This document shows, piece by piece, positions 8,203 to 16,525 of a stretch of 64,000 nucleotides of DNA. Position 1 is the stretch's first letter. The number at the start of each line of letters is the position of its first letter. Location: positions 1-64,000 of the forward strand of contig JADJJY010000001.1 in NCBI GenBank assembly GCA_016706275.1. Direction: 5' to 3'. Origin of the DNA: Chloracidobacterium sp. Lineage in GTDB: Bacteria > Acidobacteriota > Blastocatellia > Pyrinomonadales > Pyrinomonadaceae. The translations under genes and the position numbers were made by a program. The notes beneath the pieces are model-generated. The model worked only from the letters and a program-made list of their open reading frames with translations, made no database searches and had not been told where the DNA came from.

Positions 8203-8232
8203 AGAGGGGCGCGTCTTCTAAACTTCTTAATA

Positions 8233-8265
8233 GGAGGGTTGAACGATCCTCCCTTTTTATTTTTG
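8233..8265 (+). terminator. Rho-independent terminator
   Basis: The segment 8233-8252 folds into an eight-pair stem (GGAGGGTT against GATCCTCC, with two G-T pairs) capped by GAAC, followed by CTTTTTATTTTT. It closes the small secreted-protein gene and abuts the promoter-like site at 8264. Confidence 0.7.
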
Positions 8266-8279
8266 GACACATTGTTGCC
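8264..8279 (+). promoter_or_regulatory. -24/-12 (sigma-54 type) promoter candidate, TGGACAC-ATTG-TTGCC
   Basis: TGGACAC (8264-8270) and TTGCC (8275-8279) again set GG and GC ten bases apart. The site starts directly after a terminator T run and lies about 35 bases before the ATG of the DUF4258-like gene, exactly where a promoter is needed. It shares TGGACA and TTGCC with the 6910 site. Confidence 0.55.
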
Positions 8280-8313
8280 ATTAACCTTTGGAGGCCTTAA
8301 GGAAACAAATATT

Positions 8314-8610
8314 ATGCACATCGAAAACATTAGTAACCACGCCAAGCTGAGACAGGCTCAGCGCAACCTGAGCGAAGAAGATATCGCTTTTGTTCTGCGA
8401 TACGGACAAGAGATTCATAGAACAGGCGCTAGCTTCTTCTTCTTAGGAGTCCGGGATCTCCCGGATAGGGATGCCCGTAGCATGTCCCGGCTTGTGGGCT
8501 CAATTGTTGTAGTTAATTGGCGAGGCATTGTTACAGTTTATCGCAACAGCCGGGGACTACGCCGCATCAAGCGAAAGATGAAATACCATATTACCCGTCA
8601 ATTTGACTAG
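8314..8610 (+). CDS. DUF4258-like small protein (RelE/BrnT-type fold possible)
   Basis: 98 residues from the ATG at 8314 (AAGGAAAC before it). SNHAKLRQAQRNLSEEDIAFVLRYGQEIHRTG resembles the DUF4258 start (HarxRmxeRgIseedIexvlxxG), and the end IVVVNWRGIVTVYRNSRGLRRIKRK matches the ViTvy strand plus basic tail of that family. Such proteins share a fold with RelE/BrnT toxins, but no antitoxin gene is next to it, so a toxin role is speculative. It is a single-gene transcription unit: promoter-like site at 8264, terminator at 8648. Confidence 0.6.
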   Translation: MHIENISNHAKLRQAQRNLSEEDIAFVLRYGQEIHRTGASFFFLGVRDLPDRDARSMSRLVGSIVVVNWRGIVTVYRNSRGLRRIKRKMKYHITRQFD

Positions 8611-8647
8611 AAACCGTCCGAGTCCAATTCCATCAAATCCCTGATCT

Positions 8648-8675
8648 AGGACAGCGTCGAATCGCTGTCCTTTTT
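8648..8675 (+). terminator. Rho-independent terminator
   Basis: AGGACAGCG (8648-8656) pairs perfectly with CGCTGTCCT (8663-8671) around a six-base loop, followed by TTTTCTTT. It ends the DUF4258-like gene. Confidence 0.8.
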
Positions 8676-8698
8676 CTTTCACAACCCGGTGGCCGATA

Positions 8699-8714
8699 CG
8701 GGGTGTGGATTGCC
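8699..8714 (+). promoter_or_regulatory. Weak -24/-12 promoter candidate with overlapping hairpin
   Basis: CGGGGTG (8699-8705) and TTGCC (8710-8714) keep the GG-N10-GC spacing but the -24 half is a poor match. It sits after the terminator at 8648 and 59 bases before the next ATG. GCCGAT/ATCGGC flanking it followed by TTTTT could also form a hairpin, and a CCGGC-GAAA-GCCGG stem-loop lies at about 8738-8752. Confidence 0.3.
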
Positions 8715-8771
8715 CATCGGCTTTTTGAAAAAAGACCGGCGAAAGCCGGCATAGAGGAAAGTAAAACGCTT

Positions 8772-9902
8772 ATGAAAACTATTAATCAACCAAAACCAGA
8801 TACTGGAAAAACAACAGATCATGAGGTAAGAGCCGAGGCATTTTTTGCCGGGGCCCACGACGTGCCGATCGAATCCATGGTGACCGAGATCTCAGACGCC
8901 TTCAAAGAAATAAGTGAACACACTCAAATGGAAGCTCAGGATGAAATCAAGAGTCTGGAAGGTGAGTTGGAAGCTACCAAACATCTTCGTGAGGACGCAG
9001 ACGATCGGTGGCAGATGTTTAATTACGAGACTGGGGGCAAGAAACCTCCTTTTTCAGTGCCGCTGATGGCTGTTCTATTCTCGCTGTTCGCGGTCGCAGC
9101 CGAAGCTTGGTTCCTCGCCCCAGTGCTCCAGGGATGGAATATTGTAGAGCCCCTCCCGCAATTCGTTGTGGCCGCAGTGTTTGTGTTTTCGCTCGGGGTC
9201 CTCATGAAGGCGGCACTCACAAGCTATGAAAACCTGGGTAAGGAGCCTTCCGGGCGGAATTGGTTCAAAACCATTTCCCTTTCGGCGCTTGCACTGATCC
9301 TGGCAGTGTATCTGGGGATATTCAGAAGCTACGAACTAGAATACGACGCCAAGATGAACCCTGAACTGGGCGGCTTTCTCGGTCAAAACCTGGGTGTCCA
9401 TATAGCCCTTTCGATTTTGGCGACAATTGCCCTTCCGCTGGCAGCGACACTCGCCTTGAATTTCGGTTTCGATAAACTAAGATACTGGGAACAATGGCGT
9501 AAATCCAGAAAAGATTCTCTGGCACTCGCCAGGCACGAGGAAGAGACAGATTCGAAGCTCGAAGCGGAAAACGAGAAATTGAGTATGCGTCTTGCCGAAA
9601 CCGAAGCTACTCGAGAGGAATGGATAAATGCCGCTCGGCATGCTCATGCCGAAGGGCAAGCAATCCGAGCACGGCGTCAGCCTCTGTGGGAGATTGCATT
9701 TCTCCTTGCAGGCGGAGGGGTCCTAATTACTTCACTCGTAATGGCCATCGCCTACTATTTCATCGACGACAGTCTATCGTCAGTTTTGCAACCCGATCTG
9801 GGACGCTTTGCAATCTACCTGGGCGTCTCCATCGGCCTGATAGGGATTTTCAGCTATATGATGCTTAAACGCTGGAACAGCCCGACGCCCAAGGTTGTAT
9901 AA
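8772..9902 (+). CDS. Multi-pass membrane protein with coiled coils, unknown function
   Basis: 376 residues from the ATG at 8772, chosen because AGAGGAAAG precedes it. Residues 40-90 form a charged coiled coil (MEAQDEIKSLEGELEATKHLRED). Four hydrophobic segments follow (about 98-118, 130-150, 165-185, 208-230), then a second long coiled coil (about 240-300, DSKLEAENEKLSMRLAETEATREEW) and two more membrane segments (about 310-335, 350-368). No family is recognised. The two cytosolic coiled coils between membrane bundles suggest a scaffold or sensor. It is flanked by terminators on both sides, so it is transcribed alone. It is unbroken for 1.1 kb, unlike most neighbours. Confidence 0.65.
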   Translation: MKTINQPKPDTGKTTDHEVRAEAFFAGAHDVPIESMVTEISDAFKEISEHTQMEAQDEIKSLEGELEATKHLREDADDRWQMFNYETGGKKPPFSVPLMAVLFSLFAVAAEAWFLAPVLQGWNIVEPLPQFVVAAVFVFSLGVLMKAALTSYENLGKEPSGRNWFKTISLSALALILAVYLGIFRSYELEYDAKMNPELGGFLGQNLGVHIALSILATIALPLAATLALNFGFDKLRYWEQWRKSRKDSLALARHEEETDSKLEAENEKLSMRLAETEATREEWINAARHAHAEGQAIRARRQPLWEIAFLLAGGGVLITSLVMAIAYYFIDDSLSSVLQPDLGRFAIYLGVSIGLIGIFSYMMLKRWNSPTPKVV

Positions 9903-10078
9903 ACAGGTCCCCTGTCTGGCATGTTACGGACATCTCCCCGCTTCAACTTGAACCCTCGAACGAGGCACCTAAAGTTCTCATCGAACCCACATTTCAACGA
10001 GAGATAGTGGAAAAATCCGCGAGTAACGGCAGTTTGGCAAAAGCCAACTGAGCAGTTCCTCATCCTCACCACCACCGC

Positions 10079-10111
10079 GACCGGTTAATTCGTTAACCGG
10101 TCGTATTTTTT
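10079..10111 (+). terminator. Rho-independent terminator
   Basis: GACCGGTTAA (10079-10088) and TTAACCGGTC (10093-10102) form a perfect ten-pair stem with a TTCG tetraloop, followed by GTATTTTTT. The other 180 bases between 9903 and 10137 show no gene. Confidence 0.85.
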
Positions 10112-10137
10112 AATCAGCTAGAAACTCAAAAAACATT

Positions 10138-10910
10138 ATGAACAAAATCAACTTTCTAAGATTTTTCTCAACCCTTCTTCCGTCCATTATACTGATAGCC
10201 ATCACACTTTCTATGGTGGGCTGTGGGGATAGGAAGACTTCTTATATCTTCATCGTAGATCTCAGTGTTAGTGTGTCGGAAGACGCAAAGTCAAAAGCAT
10301 TCGAGACGATAAAGACCCAGGCTCAAAGCTCAAACGGGGTGATTCTGTGACTGTGATTCCGATCACAGGCGATGCGGTGAGCGAGACGAGCGGTCACGTT
10401 CTTAGACTGCAAACGGCTGACAAACGAGAGGCTTTTGATCGGGATCTGCGGAAGTTTGCCGCGGAAGTTGGACAGGGTCTCGCCGGAATGCAGACGAATG
10501 CCAAGAAATACAAGCAAACGGATATAGTTGGATCCCTTCGGGTTGCGCAGGATGAAATCGCTGTCACTGAAAAAGAAAATCATCGAGTGGTACTGGTCGT
10601 TCTTAGCGATATGGTCAACTGTACGCAGGGCCTCCGAATGGATAAGGATGCGGTTTTCCAGAAACCAGATATGGCCCGACAACACGCGACAACGTTTGCT
10701 CAGAATATGAATTTTGACTGGCGCTCAAGCGAGATATACCTCGGTGTTCTGGAAAGTACAGATCTGCAGCAAATGTCGAGTGAGCGCCGCGATGGCGTCC
10801 GTGAATTTTGGGCCGAATTCTTCCATAGCGGGGGAGCTGTCCGCTATCAATTTGCAACGGACGGAATCGGCCAATTGCCAAAATTCATTAATTACAAGGA
10901 GAAATCGTAA
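10138..10910 (+). CDS. von Willebrand factor A domain lipoprotein (one frameshift)
   Basis: From the ATG at 10138 the first frame gives a lipoprotein signal (LIAITLSMVGC, lipid-anchored Cys near residue 30) and YIFIVDLSVSVSE, the DxSxS metal-site motif of vWA domains. A missing A near 10325 moves the reading to the next frame (KLKRGDSVTVIPITGDAV), which stays open to 10910. RVVLVVLSDMVN is the second vWA strand. Total about 257 residues. vWA domains bind partner proteins through a divalent cation; here it would face the periplasm or cell surface. The next gene, for an M50-like membrane protease, starts seven bases after the stop, so the two probably work together. Confidence 0.7.
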
Positions 10911-10917
10911 AACAGCT

Positions 10918-11598
10918 ATGCTGAAAAATATCGGCCGACTTGTCGTGGTTCTAAATTTACCATTTCTCGCTTACGGATTTGGTGTGGCGGCCTATACGGC
11001 CGTCACACCATTCGATCATTTGAGCCTCCGTTCTCCGAGATTCTTAGCATTTGCCGTTGGCTTTGCAGGTTTCGCCCTTTTATGGGTATGCTTTAAGCGA
11101 CACCTTGAGGTATTTTGCACCTTCGAACATGAGCTGACCCATTTACTGGTTGGGCTTTTGTTTCTTCGTATACCGTATTCGTTTGTTGTGACCCGCGACC
11201 GAGGTTACGTAGAACACTCGGGTAGAAGTAATTTTCTCATTACGCTTTCACCCTATTTTCTCCCGACCATAACCTATCTCTTGATCCCGCTGGCGTGGAT
11301 CATTCCCGCCAAATTTGTCTTGACGTACGCTGCGGTTTTGGCGGCCACCGTTGCCTATCACTTGTTATCCACAAAACGTGAACTATTTACAACACAGCCT
11401 GATTTGCAGAGAGCCGGCCTACTCTTTTCTTCCGCATTTTTGCCCGTTGCAAATTTCGCTTTTTTTGGAGGAGCTATCGCGATGGGAATTGCCGGGACGG
11501 CAAGTTTTGTTGGCTTTTGGGTCCAAGGAGCCACTGAAAGCTGGAATTTGTATAGGACAGTCTATTTTTCCCTTGCCGCATCTATTCCCTCCTCTTAG
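10918..11598 (+). CDS. Membrane protein with HExxH-like motif (M50-type protease candidate)
   Basis: 226 residues from the ATG at 10918, seven bases after the vWA gene and preceded by AAGGAG. Hydrophobic segments lie at about 8-28, 42-62, 105-130, 135-160 and 170-195. Between the second and third is CTFEHELTHLLVGLLF, an HExxH-type zinc motif (HELTH) as in membrane-embedded M50 metalloproteases; the later SPYFLPTITYLL could correspond to the conserved NPxPxxx region, but an Asp ligand is not obvious. It might cleave a membrane or secreted partner such as the vWA lipoprotein. The proteolytic role is inferred from one motif. Confidence 0.5.
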   Translation: MLKNIGRLVVVLNLPFLAYGFGVAAYTAVTPFDHLSLRSPRFLAFAVGFAGFALLWVCFKRHLEVFCTFEHELTHLLVGLLFLRIPYSFVVTRDRGYVEHSGRSNFLITLSPYFLPTITYLLIPLAWIIPAKFVLTYAAVLAATVAYHLLSTKRELFTTQPDLQRAGLLFSSAFLPVANFAFFGGAIAMGIAGTASFVGFWVQGATESWNLYRTVYFSLAASIPSS

Positions 11599-11757
11599 TC
11601 TTAACAATCAAATCCCCCGTCGACTTCAGTTCATCAATCAAGAACCACATACCACTTAGTGTCATGTCGCTTTTTGAATACGTTCCGACCTCGAGCGGCC
11701 ACTCGACCTTAACGTCACTACGATTTTGCACATTTCAAAGGAGAATCTTAAAAAACT

Positions 11758-13988
11758 ATGAGCAACAACTATCCGGACGAACCAAGTTACGATCATTCAA
11801 GCTTCGAGTTCCTTAATACATTCGGGCGTAATGTAACCAAGAAGCACGCGAAGGCAAACTAAATTTATTTGTAGGCCGCGACAAGTAATTCAACGGGTGA
11901 TCGAAATCCTTTCGAAGCGAACAAAAGAAACCCGATTATTATAGGCAATGCAGGGGCTGGCAAAACTGCGATTGTCGAGGCTGTAGCAAAACGGATTGCA
12001 AACAACGAAATACCCAAGCGGCTCTCAAATCACCAAATGTTCTCCATTACCGCCTCTGCACTTATTGGAGGAGCTACCTACTTCGGAATGCTGGAGCGTC
12101 GCGTGTCCCATCTGTTGGAGGAAGCAAGAACCCCAGGGGTAATCATATTTATTGATGAAATTCACTCGATAGTAAATTCAGGCCCTGGGGATTCTAATCG
12201 GAGTATTTCTCAGCAGCTCAAGATTGCCCTTTCGTCCGGGGAGATTATCTGTATCGGGGCGACAACCGATGAAGAATATCGACAGTATATTGCTACGGAT
12301 TCAGCATTGGAAAGGAGATTTCAGCCAGTCTACATTGCGCCGCTTTCAAAAGATCAGACGCTTGGTATCCTACGAAGTCTTCGGGACGTGACACAAAGCC
12401 AAACCGGACTCTGTATAAGGGATGACGCCTTGCGAAACGTCTTGAATTATGCCGAGAAATATATGCCGACGCGATGTTTTCCCGACTCGGCGATTGATCT
12501 GTTTGAACACACGGTTGCTTACGCGGAATCCGAGGGTATTGCCATAGTATCTAGAGAAGATGTTGAAATCGCGATCAAGCGAGCAATTGGCATCCCCGAA
12601 AACATAGAAGGCTCTCTACTGCAGTTGAGTGAGAGTATTAAGGAGAAGAGAATTTTGACCGAGAGTCAAACCCGCAACTTATGCGACGTTCTAAGCGTGT
12701 CGATGCAAGGGATGAATCTTCATCCCAAACGGCCTAAGGCTGTGATGCTTTTGGCGGGCGACACGGGCAACCAAGCTGATTCCCTTGGAAAAGTGGTTTC
12801 TAGTGCCTTTTTGCAGAGGAAGAAAGAGTCATTACCATTGACTTTGGGAATTTGATGGAACCAAGCGATGTAAGCCGATTGATTGGAGCCGGGCCTGGCT
12901 TAGTAAGTGCCGGTAATATGGTTCCCATACACAGGATAGCTCAAGTGCCTTGGCCCGTAATTGTCTGCAAGTCGATCGACAAATGCCATCCAATAATCAG
13001 AGATTTGGTTGAAGGAGCGCTCCGAGAAGGATTCTTCACAGATGGGGTCGGGAAAAAGGTCTATATCAGCGACGCGATATTTATCATGACCGCAAGCACG
13101 CTCTCCCGTTCAGCCCGAAGGATTGGTTTCAACGGCGCTGGCACTATCAACGCTCGTGACGAAACAAAAATACGCCTTCAATCTGCCGAGATATTAGGCA
13201 AGGAATTTATTAAGTCCATTGACCTCTTTTTTACGGCTGATGAACGAATTACTGACATACGGCGAAGACAATGGCTTAAGGAGAATTTGCTATACGACTT
13301 AACGGTTCGTTTTGCCGACAAAGGGATCAATATATATTGGGAAGAATCTATCATTCAGGAACTAGTGCGCCGCCAGGGTGAAACCGACGATGTGGGAGAT
13401 TGGGAATCGCTGGTCAATTCTTGGCTAATGCCGACGGTAATTACCACCCTTAATGCCGAAAAGCAGCCAAGAGCCCTCACTATTGGCTTTGATAACGATG
13501 AAATTATCGTTGAAATTACCGACGCAGCTTCGCCCGATCTTGAAAGCTCTTGTTCAATTTCTGATGAACAAAAGAAGATCTTTAATTCCGTTTTGGTTTG
13601 GCTCGCCGAGTGTTTTAGAGTGAAACTTGGCGATGCCGACTCGCATGTCAAAATTGTTCGGAGAAACAAATCTGCTGAGATTTTCGTTTATGAGTGGCGA
13701 AACAAACTCTTAATTACAATACAAGCGCGCGTTGCCAGAGCGGCCGAGCAAAGTGAAGAGCTCGCGCACTTTCTACTACAAAAGAATCTGGGTTTAAGAT
13801 TTGGTAAATTTGCTGTCGAAACTGACGGGACGATTGTGCTTGAGCATACACTCAGCGGCGCAAATTGCGATCGAAAAGTACTCCTAATGGCAATTGATGA
13901 TATTTGGGAGACTGAATCAAAATTGTCAGCTGAGATTGTTTCGCGGTTACGACCATCAAAACGTAAACCAGCGATTCTAATCCGCTGA
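11758..13988 (+). CDS. ClpA/ClpB-like AAA+ protein, degenerate second ATPase, YbjN-like tail (frameshifted)
   Basis: The start is the ATG at 11758 after AAAGGAG. Frames change near 11845, 11891, 11925 and 12830. The first AAA+ domain is complete: FVGRDK, GNAGAGKTAIVEAVA (Walker A), GVIIFIDEIHSIV (Walker B), CIGATTDEEYRQYI...ALERRFQPV (sensor and Arg finger). The second domain keeps the shape (FGNLMEPSDVSRLIGAGPG, FFTDGVGKKVYISDAIFIMTAST), but its Walker A is GDTGNQADSLGK, lacking GKT, and Walker B is VIVCKSIDKCHP rather than LLDEIEKAHP, so it should not hydrolyse ATP. The last 130 residues (HFLLQKNLGLRFGKFAVETDG) resemble YbjN/type III chaperone-like domains. The ClpP-binding loop is not seen. 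Role: unfoldase or remodeller with one active ring. Confidence 0.75.
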
Positions 13989-14640
13989 CGGGCCGACCCT
14001 TAAGTTTTCCTTTGCCACTCCACACATCACCCATAACCTACCATCCAAAACCAATCTTCTTTCTTCCCTACCCTCAAACTACTCTATAAGCACTTTCATG
14101 CCCGATTGCCCACCGTGTCAACCACCCTAAAGCTGACTAAAAAGAAAAGAATTCACCTCAAAAGTTGCCCCGTCTGTACCAGAAAGTTTGGAACCGACTG
14201 TTCAGGTCGCTGCGGAACTTGGGGTGCCAGACGTAATGATTGCAACGGTCTGGCCGCCGAGACTTCTAGTTCACATTAACCTCAGGTCTGGCCCTCTTAT
14301 CCCCACCCTTACCCCGGATCCTTGCACTTATTGACAAAGAAAACCTGCCCGCAAACCTCATTAAACCCTCTCCAAATCTGGATCATCCACACCCTCTAAT
14401 CAAAAAAAACCAACTGGTTATTTAAAATGCCGATCCATCTGATAATCGCCCGATCTAAACCTTCTACTCCAATCAAATGCAGGTTGATGGACATATTTAC
14501 AATCGGTAAGACGGAAGTAATAAAAGGTTAGTATTCCATGCTGCCCAATAAGCAAATCGCTATAAGTATGCGCCGGCGCCCTATCTTGAAAGGGGTTATG
14601 GTATTTTTATTAGAAAAAGTCCCATTGGTGTTTACTTATT
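13989..14640. other. 650-base region with strand-asymmetric, G-poor composition
   Basis: No convincing large gene lies between the Clp-like gene and the HD gene. The plus strand is strikingly poor in G and rich in C and T over about 13990-14110 and 14280-14420. Such asymmetry can mark an origin, a transfer site or a structured untranslated region, but I see no iterons or nick-site motif. One small Cys-rich reading frame (14115-14279) lies inside. Confidence 0.35.
14115..14279 (+). CDS. Possible small Cys-rich (zinc-ribbon-like) protein
   Basis: 54 residues from a GTG at 14115. It begins with a basic stretch (LKLTKKKRIHLK) followed by SCPVCTRKFGTDCSGRCGTWG and NDC, giving six cysteines, two of them as CPVC. 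The pattern would suit a small zinc-binding protein of a mobile element, but there is no strong ribosome binding site and the family is not recognised. Confidence 0.3.
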   Translation: MSTTLKLTKKKRIHLKSCPVCTRKFGTDCSGRCGTWGARRNDCNGLAAETSSSH

Positions 14641-15194
14641 ATGAACCGCGAAGATTTTGCTATCCAGCTACGATTCTCGATCGATTTCGCGATTGACGCC
14701 CATTGCTTCAATTCCAAAACCCTGAATCATTCTACTCGAACTTGGGACCGTAAAACCCCCTACGTCATACACCCAATTTGGTGTGCGATGAGCCTATTAT
14801 CCGAAACGAATCTTTCTGCTGAAGTGCGAAGTGGGCTTTTCAAGCCTTATTGTGGCATGACATAATCGAGGATACAAAAGTACAATTACCGCCCGACACA
14901 GCCTCGACTGTGAAAACGCTCGTTGACGAATTAACTTTTGCTAGTTATGCATCGGAGAAGGTGGAAATATGGAACCGCAGCGATCTGGCCCAACTACTTA
15001 AGCTCTTCGACAAGACATCCAATTTACTGGACGGTGGTTGGATGACGGACGATCAATGGAAAGATTATTGCGATCACACTTTGAAACTCGCAGCCTCCGC
15101 CGAGCGGTCCTTTCCCCCGCTGCACATCGTTTCAATCGCCCGTATTTTGTGCCAGCAGCCACGCCTAGTGCAATGCAGGAATGACGATACTTAA
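14641..15194 (+). CDS. HD-domain hydrolase, SpoT/MESH1-like (one frameshift)
   Basis: From the ATG at 14641 the first frame carries TPYVIHPIWCAMSLL, and after an indel in the TTTT near 14835 the second frame carries FQALLWHDIIEDT. Together these are the H...HD metal motif of RelA/SpoT-type HD hydrolases (HPxxVAxxL...ALLHDvvEDT). KLFDKTSNLLDG then resembles the KLADRLxNL motif. Total about 180 residues. A lone domain of this type could hydrolyse (p)ppGpp or a related nucleotide, or be a general phosphohydrolase. No synthetase domain is attached. It is followed by a 245-base gap with a hairpin at 15401. Confidence 0.55.
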
Positions 15195-15400
15195 CGTGAC
15201 GAATAAATCAAAAAAAACAAAGTTTGGTTTAGTGCAAGGCGGCTCAGACGCCATGACTACCCCCATAAGATCAAATATTCATTGACAATTCAATTTAGGC
15301 AATTTTCTTGAATCGAGAAGTGATGTCGGTCTCAACAAGGAGAGACGTCTGACGGCTTTAAGCGTTTTATGAAGTGTCAAAGGGAGCTATTCTAGAAGCC

Positions 15401-15419
15401 TGGCCCTTTTCAAGGGCCA
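15401..15419 (+). terminator. Hairpin upstream of the NMT1-like lipoprotein gene
   Basis: TGGCCCTT (15401-15408) pairs with AAGGGCCA (15412-15419) around a three-base loop, 21 bases before the ATG at 15441. It has no T tail, so it may be an upstream regulatory hairpin. No -24/-12 motif is seen in the 15195-15440 gap. Confidence 0.4.
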
Positions 15420-15440
15420 AGTCAGAGCGTGGAGGCAGTG

Positions 15441-16460
15441 ATGAAAATAATAAGTATCCAACGTATTTCAGTTCTAGCGATTTGTTCCGTCGTGTTCTGG
15501 TCCTGCAACTCCTGTGGAAAAAAGGGAAAGGCGGTCTCCCTTCGGTTAGATGGATACCGAAATTCAATTACAGGTGCGAGGTTTGCAGGCGAAGTTATCG
15601 GACGAAAGGACTTTGCTCGGAAATGGGGCTTGGACTTAAAGCTTGAACCCAGCGGCGACAAAACACCCGATCCGGTTACAGCGGTGACGAGTGGGTTAAA
15701 TGATTTTGGCATTATTGCGGCCGATAAATTTCTAGAGGCTAACGAGAAAGGGGCAGATCTTGTGGCCGTAGGTGTCGTCAATGAGCTTACGCCAACTCGT
15801 TTTGTTTCGCTTGGTCGGACTAAGATCAGAACGCCACAAGACTGGATTGGTAAACGAATTGGGGTAATCCCGGGAGACCCTTCAGAAAACGTCTATAGAT
15901 CCTTATTAAAAAAAGAGGGACTCTCACCAACTCAATTTACCGAAGTTGTGTTGCCCCCAGGTGATTATGTTTACGCTATGTACGCATTACAGGTAGGCGA
16001 ATACGACGTGTACCCGGCAACAATCTTCTTTGAGTTAGAGAACCTTCAGTATCTCTACGACAGTCACAGGACAATTAAGCCATTGGATTACGATGTAGTC
16101 TACGTCGGAAGAATATATTTTGCACGCCGTGAATTTGTGCGATCAAACCCGGAAACTGTACAGGCGTTTGTGAATACCATGGCTGACGGTTGGAAATGGG
16201 CGTTATATGATTGTAAGAGAGGCGCTGATCGATTGAAAGAATTTACACCAAATACCTTCGACAGTGAGATTTGTATTTCATTGGGAGTTGGTTACGGAAA
16301 CCCCCTAGACTCAGTTCCGTGGGTTTTGCAATTTAATTACCCGGACTGGGATGAAACAGTTGCAGGACTCATCGCGATTGGAGCTATAAAGAATCCGGAA
16401 TACCGACACTATATTGACGATTCATTTATTACTAATTATTCTGCGATTCCTTCAGAATAA
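15441..16460 (+). CDS. NMT1/SsuA-like solute-binding lipoprotein
   Basis: 339 residues; the ATG at 15441 is chosen for the GGAGG ten bases before it. The N-terminus has a hydrophobic segment ending in Cys residues (AICSVVFWSCNSC), a likely lipobox. The rest has the two-lobe binding-protein layout of the NMT1/THI5 family: ARKWGLDLKLEPSGDKTPDPVTAVTSGLNDFGIIAADKFLEANEKGADLVAVGVV, then DWIGKRIGVIPGDPSENVYRSLL and a late ETVQAFVNTMADGWKWA. Relatives bind pyrimidine precursors, sulfonates or nitrate for ABC import. No permease or ATPase gene is next to it, which is odd, so it may be moron-like cargo or a sensor. It is intact over 1 kb. Confidence 0.65.
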   Translation: MKIISIQRISVLAICSVVFWSCNSCGKKGKAVSLRLDGYRNSITGARFAGEVIGRKDFARKWGLDLKLEPSGDKTPDPVTAVTSGLNDFGIIAADKFLEANEKGADLVAVGVVNELTPTRFVSLGRTKIRTPQDWIGKRIGVIPGDPSENVYRSLLKKEGLSPTQFTEVVLPPGDYVYAMYALQVGEYDVYPATIFFELENLQYLYDSHRTIKPLDYDVVYVGRIYFARREFVRSNPETVQAFVNTMADGWKWALYDCKRGADRLKEFTPNTFDSEICISLGVGYGNPLDSVPWVLQFNYPDWDETVAGLIAIGAIKNPEYRHYIDDSFITNYSAIPSE

Positions 16461-16525
16461 GGAATTTCGAAATCACCATCGCAGTTGCCTAAAATTTGAT
16501 TACTACACATGCTTAGAAAAGAGAA

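Noticed and set aside
8314..8610. A toxin-antitoxin pair
   Set aside because: The DUF4258-like protein has no small antitoxin gene next to it and sits between its own promoter-like site and terminator.
14115..14640. A CRISPR array or phage defence island in the non-coding block
   Set aside because: No regularly spaced direct repeats, no cas genes and no restriction or abortive-infection motifs are present anywhere in the window.
15280..15320. A sigma-70 promoter (TTGACA-like at about 15282)
   Set aside because: A TTGACA is present but no acceptable -10 at the right spacing was found, and the gene start is 150 bases away.
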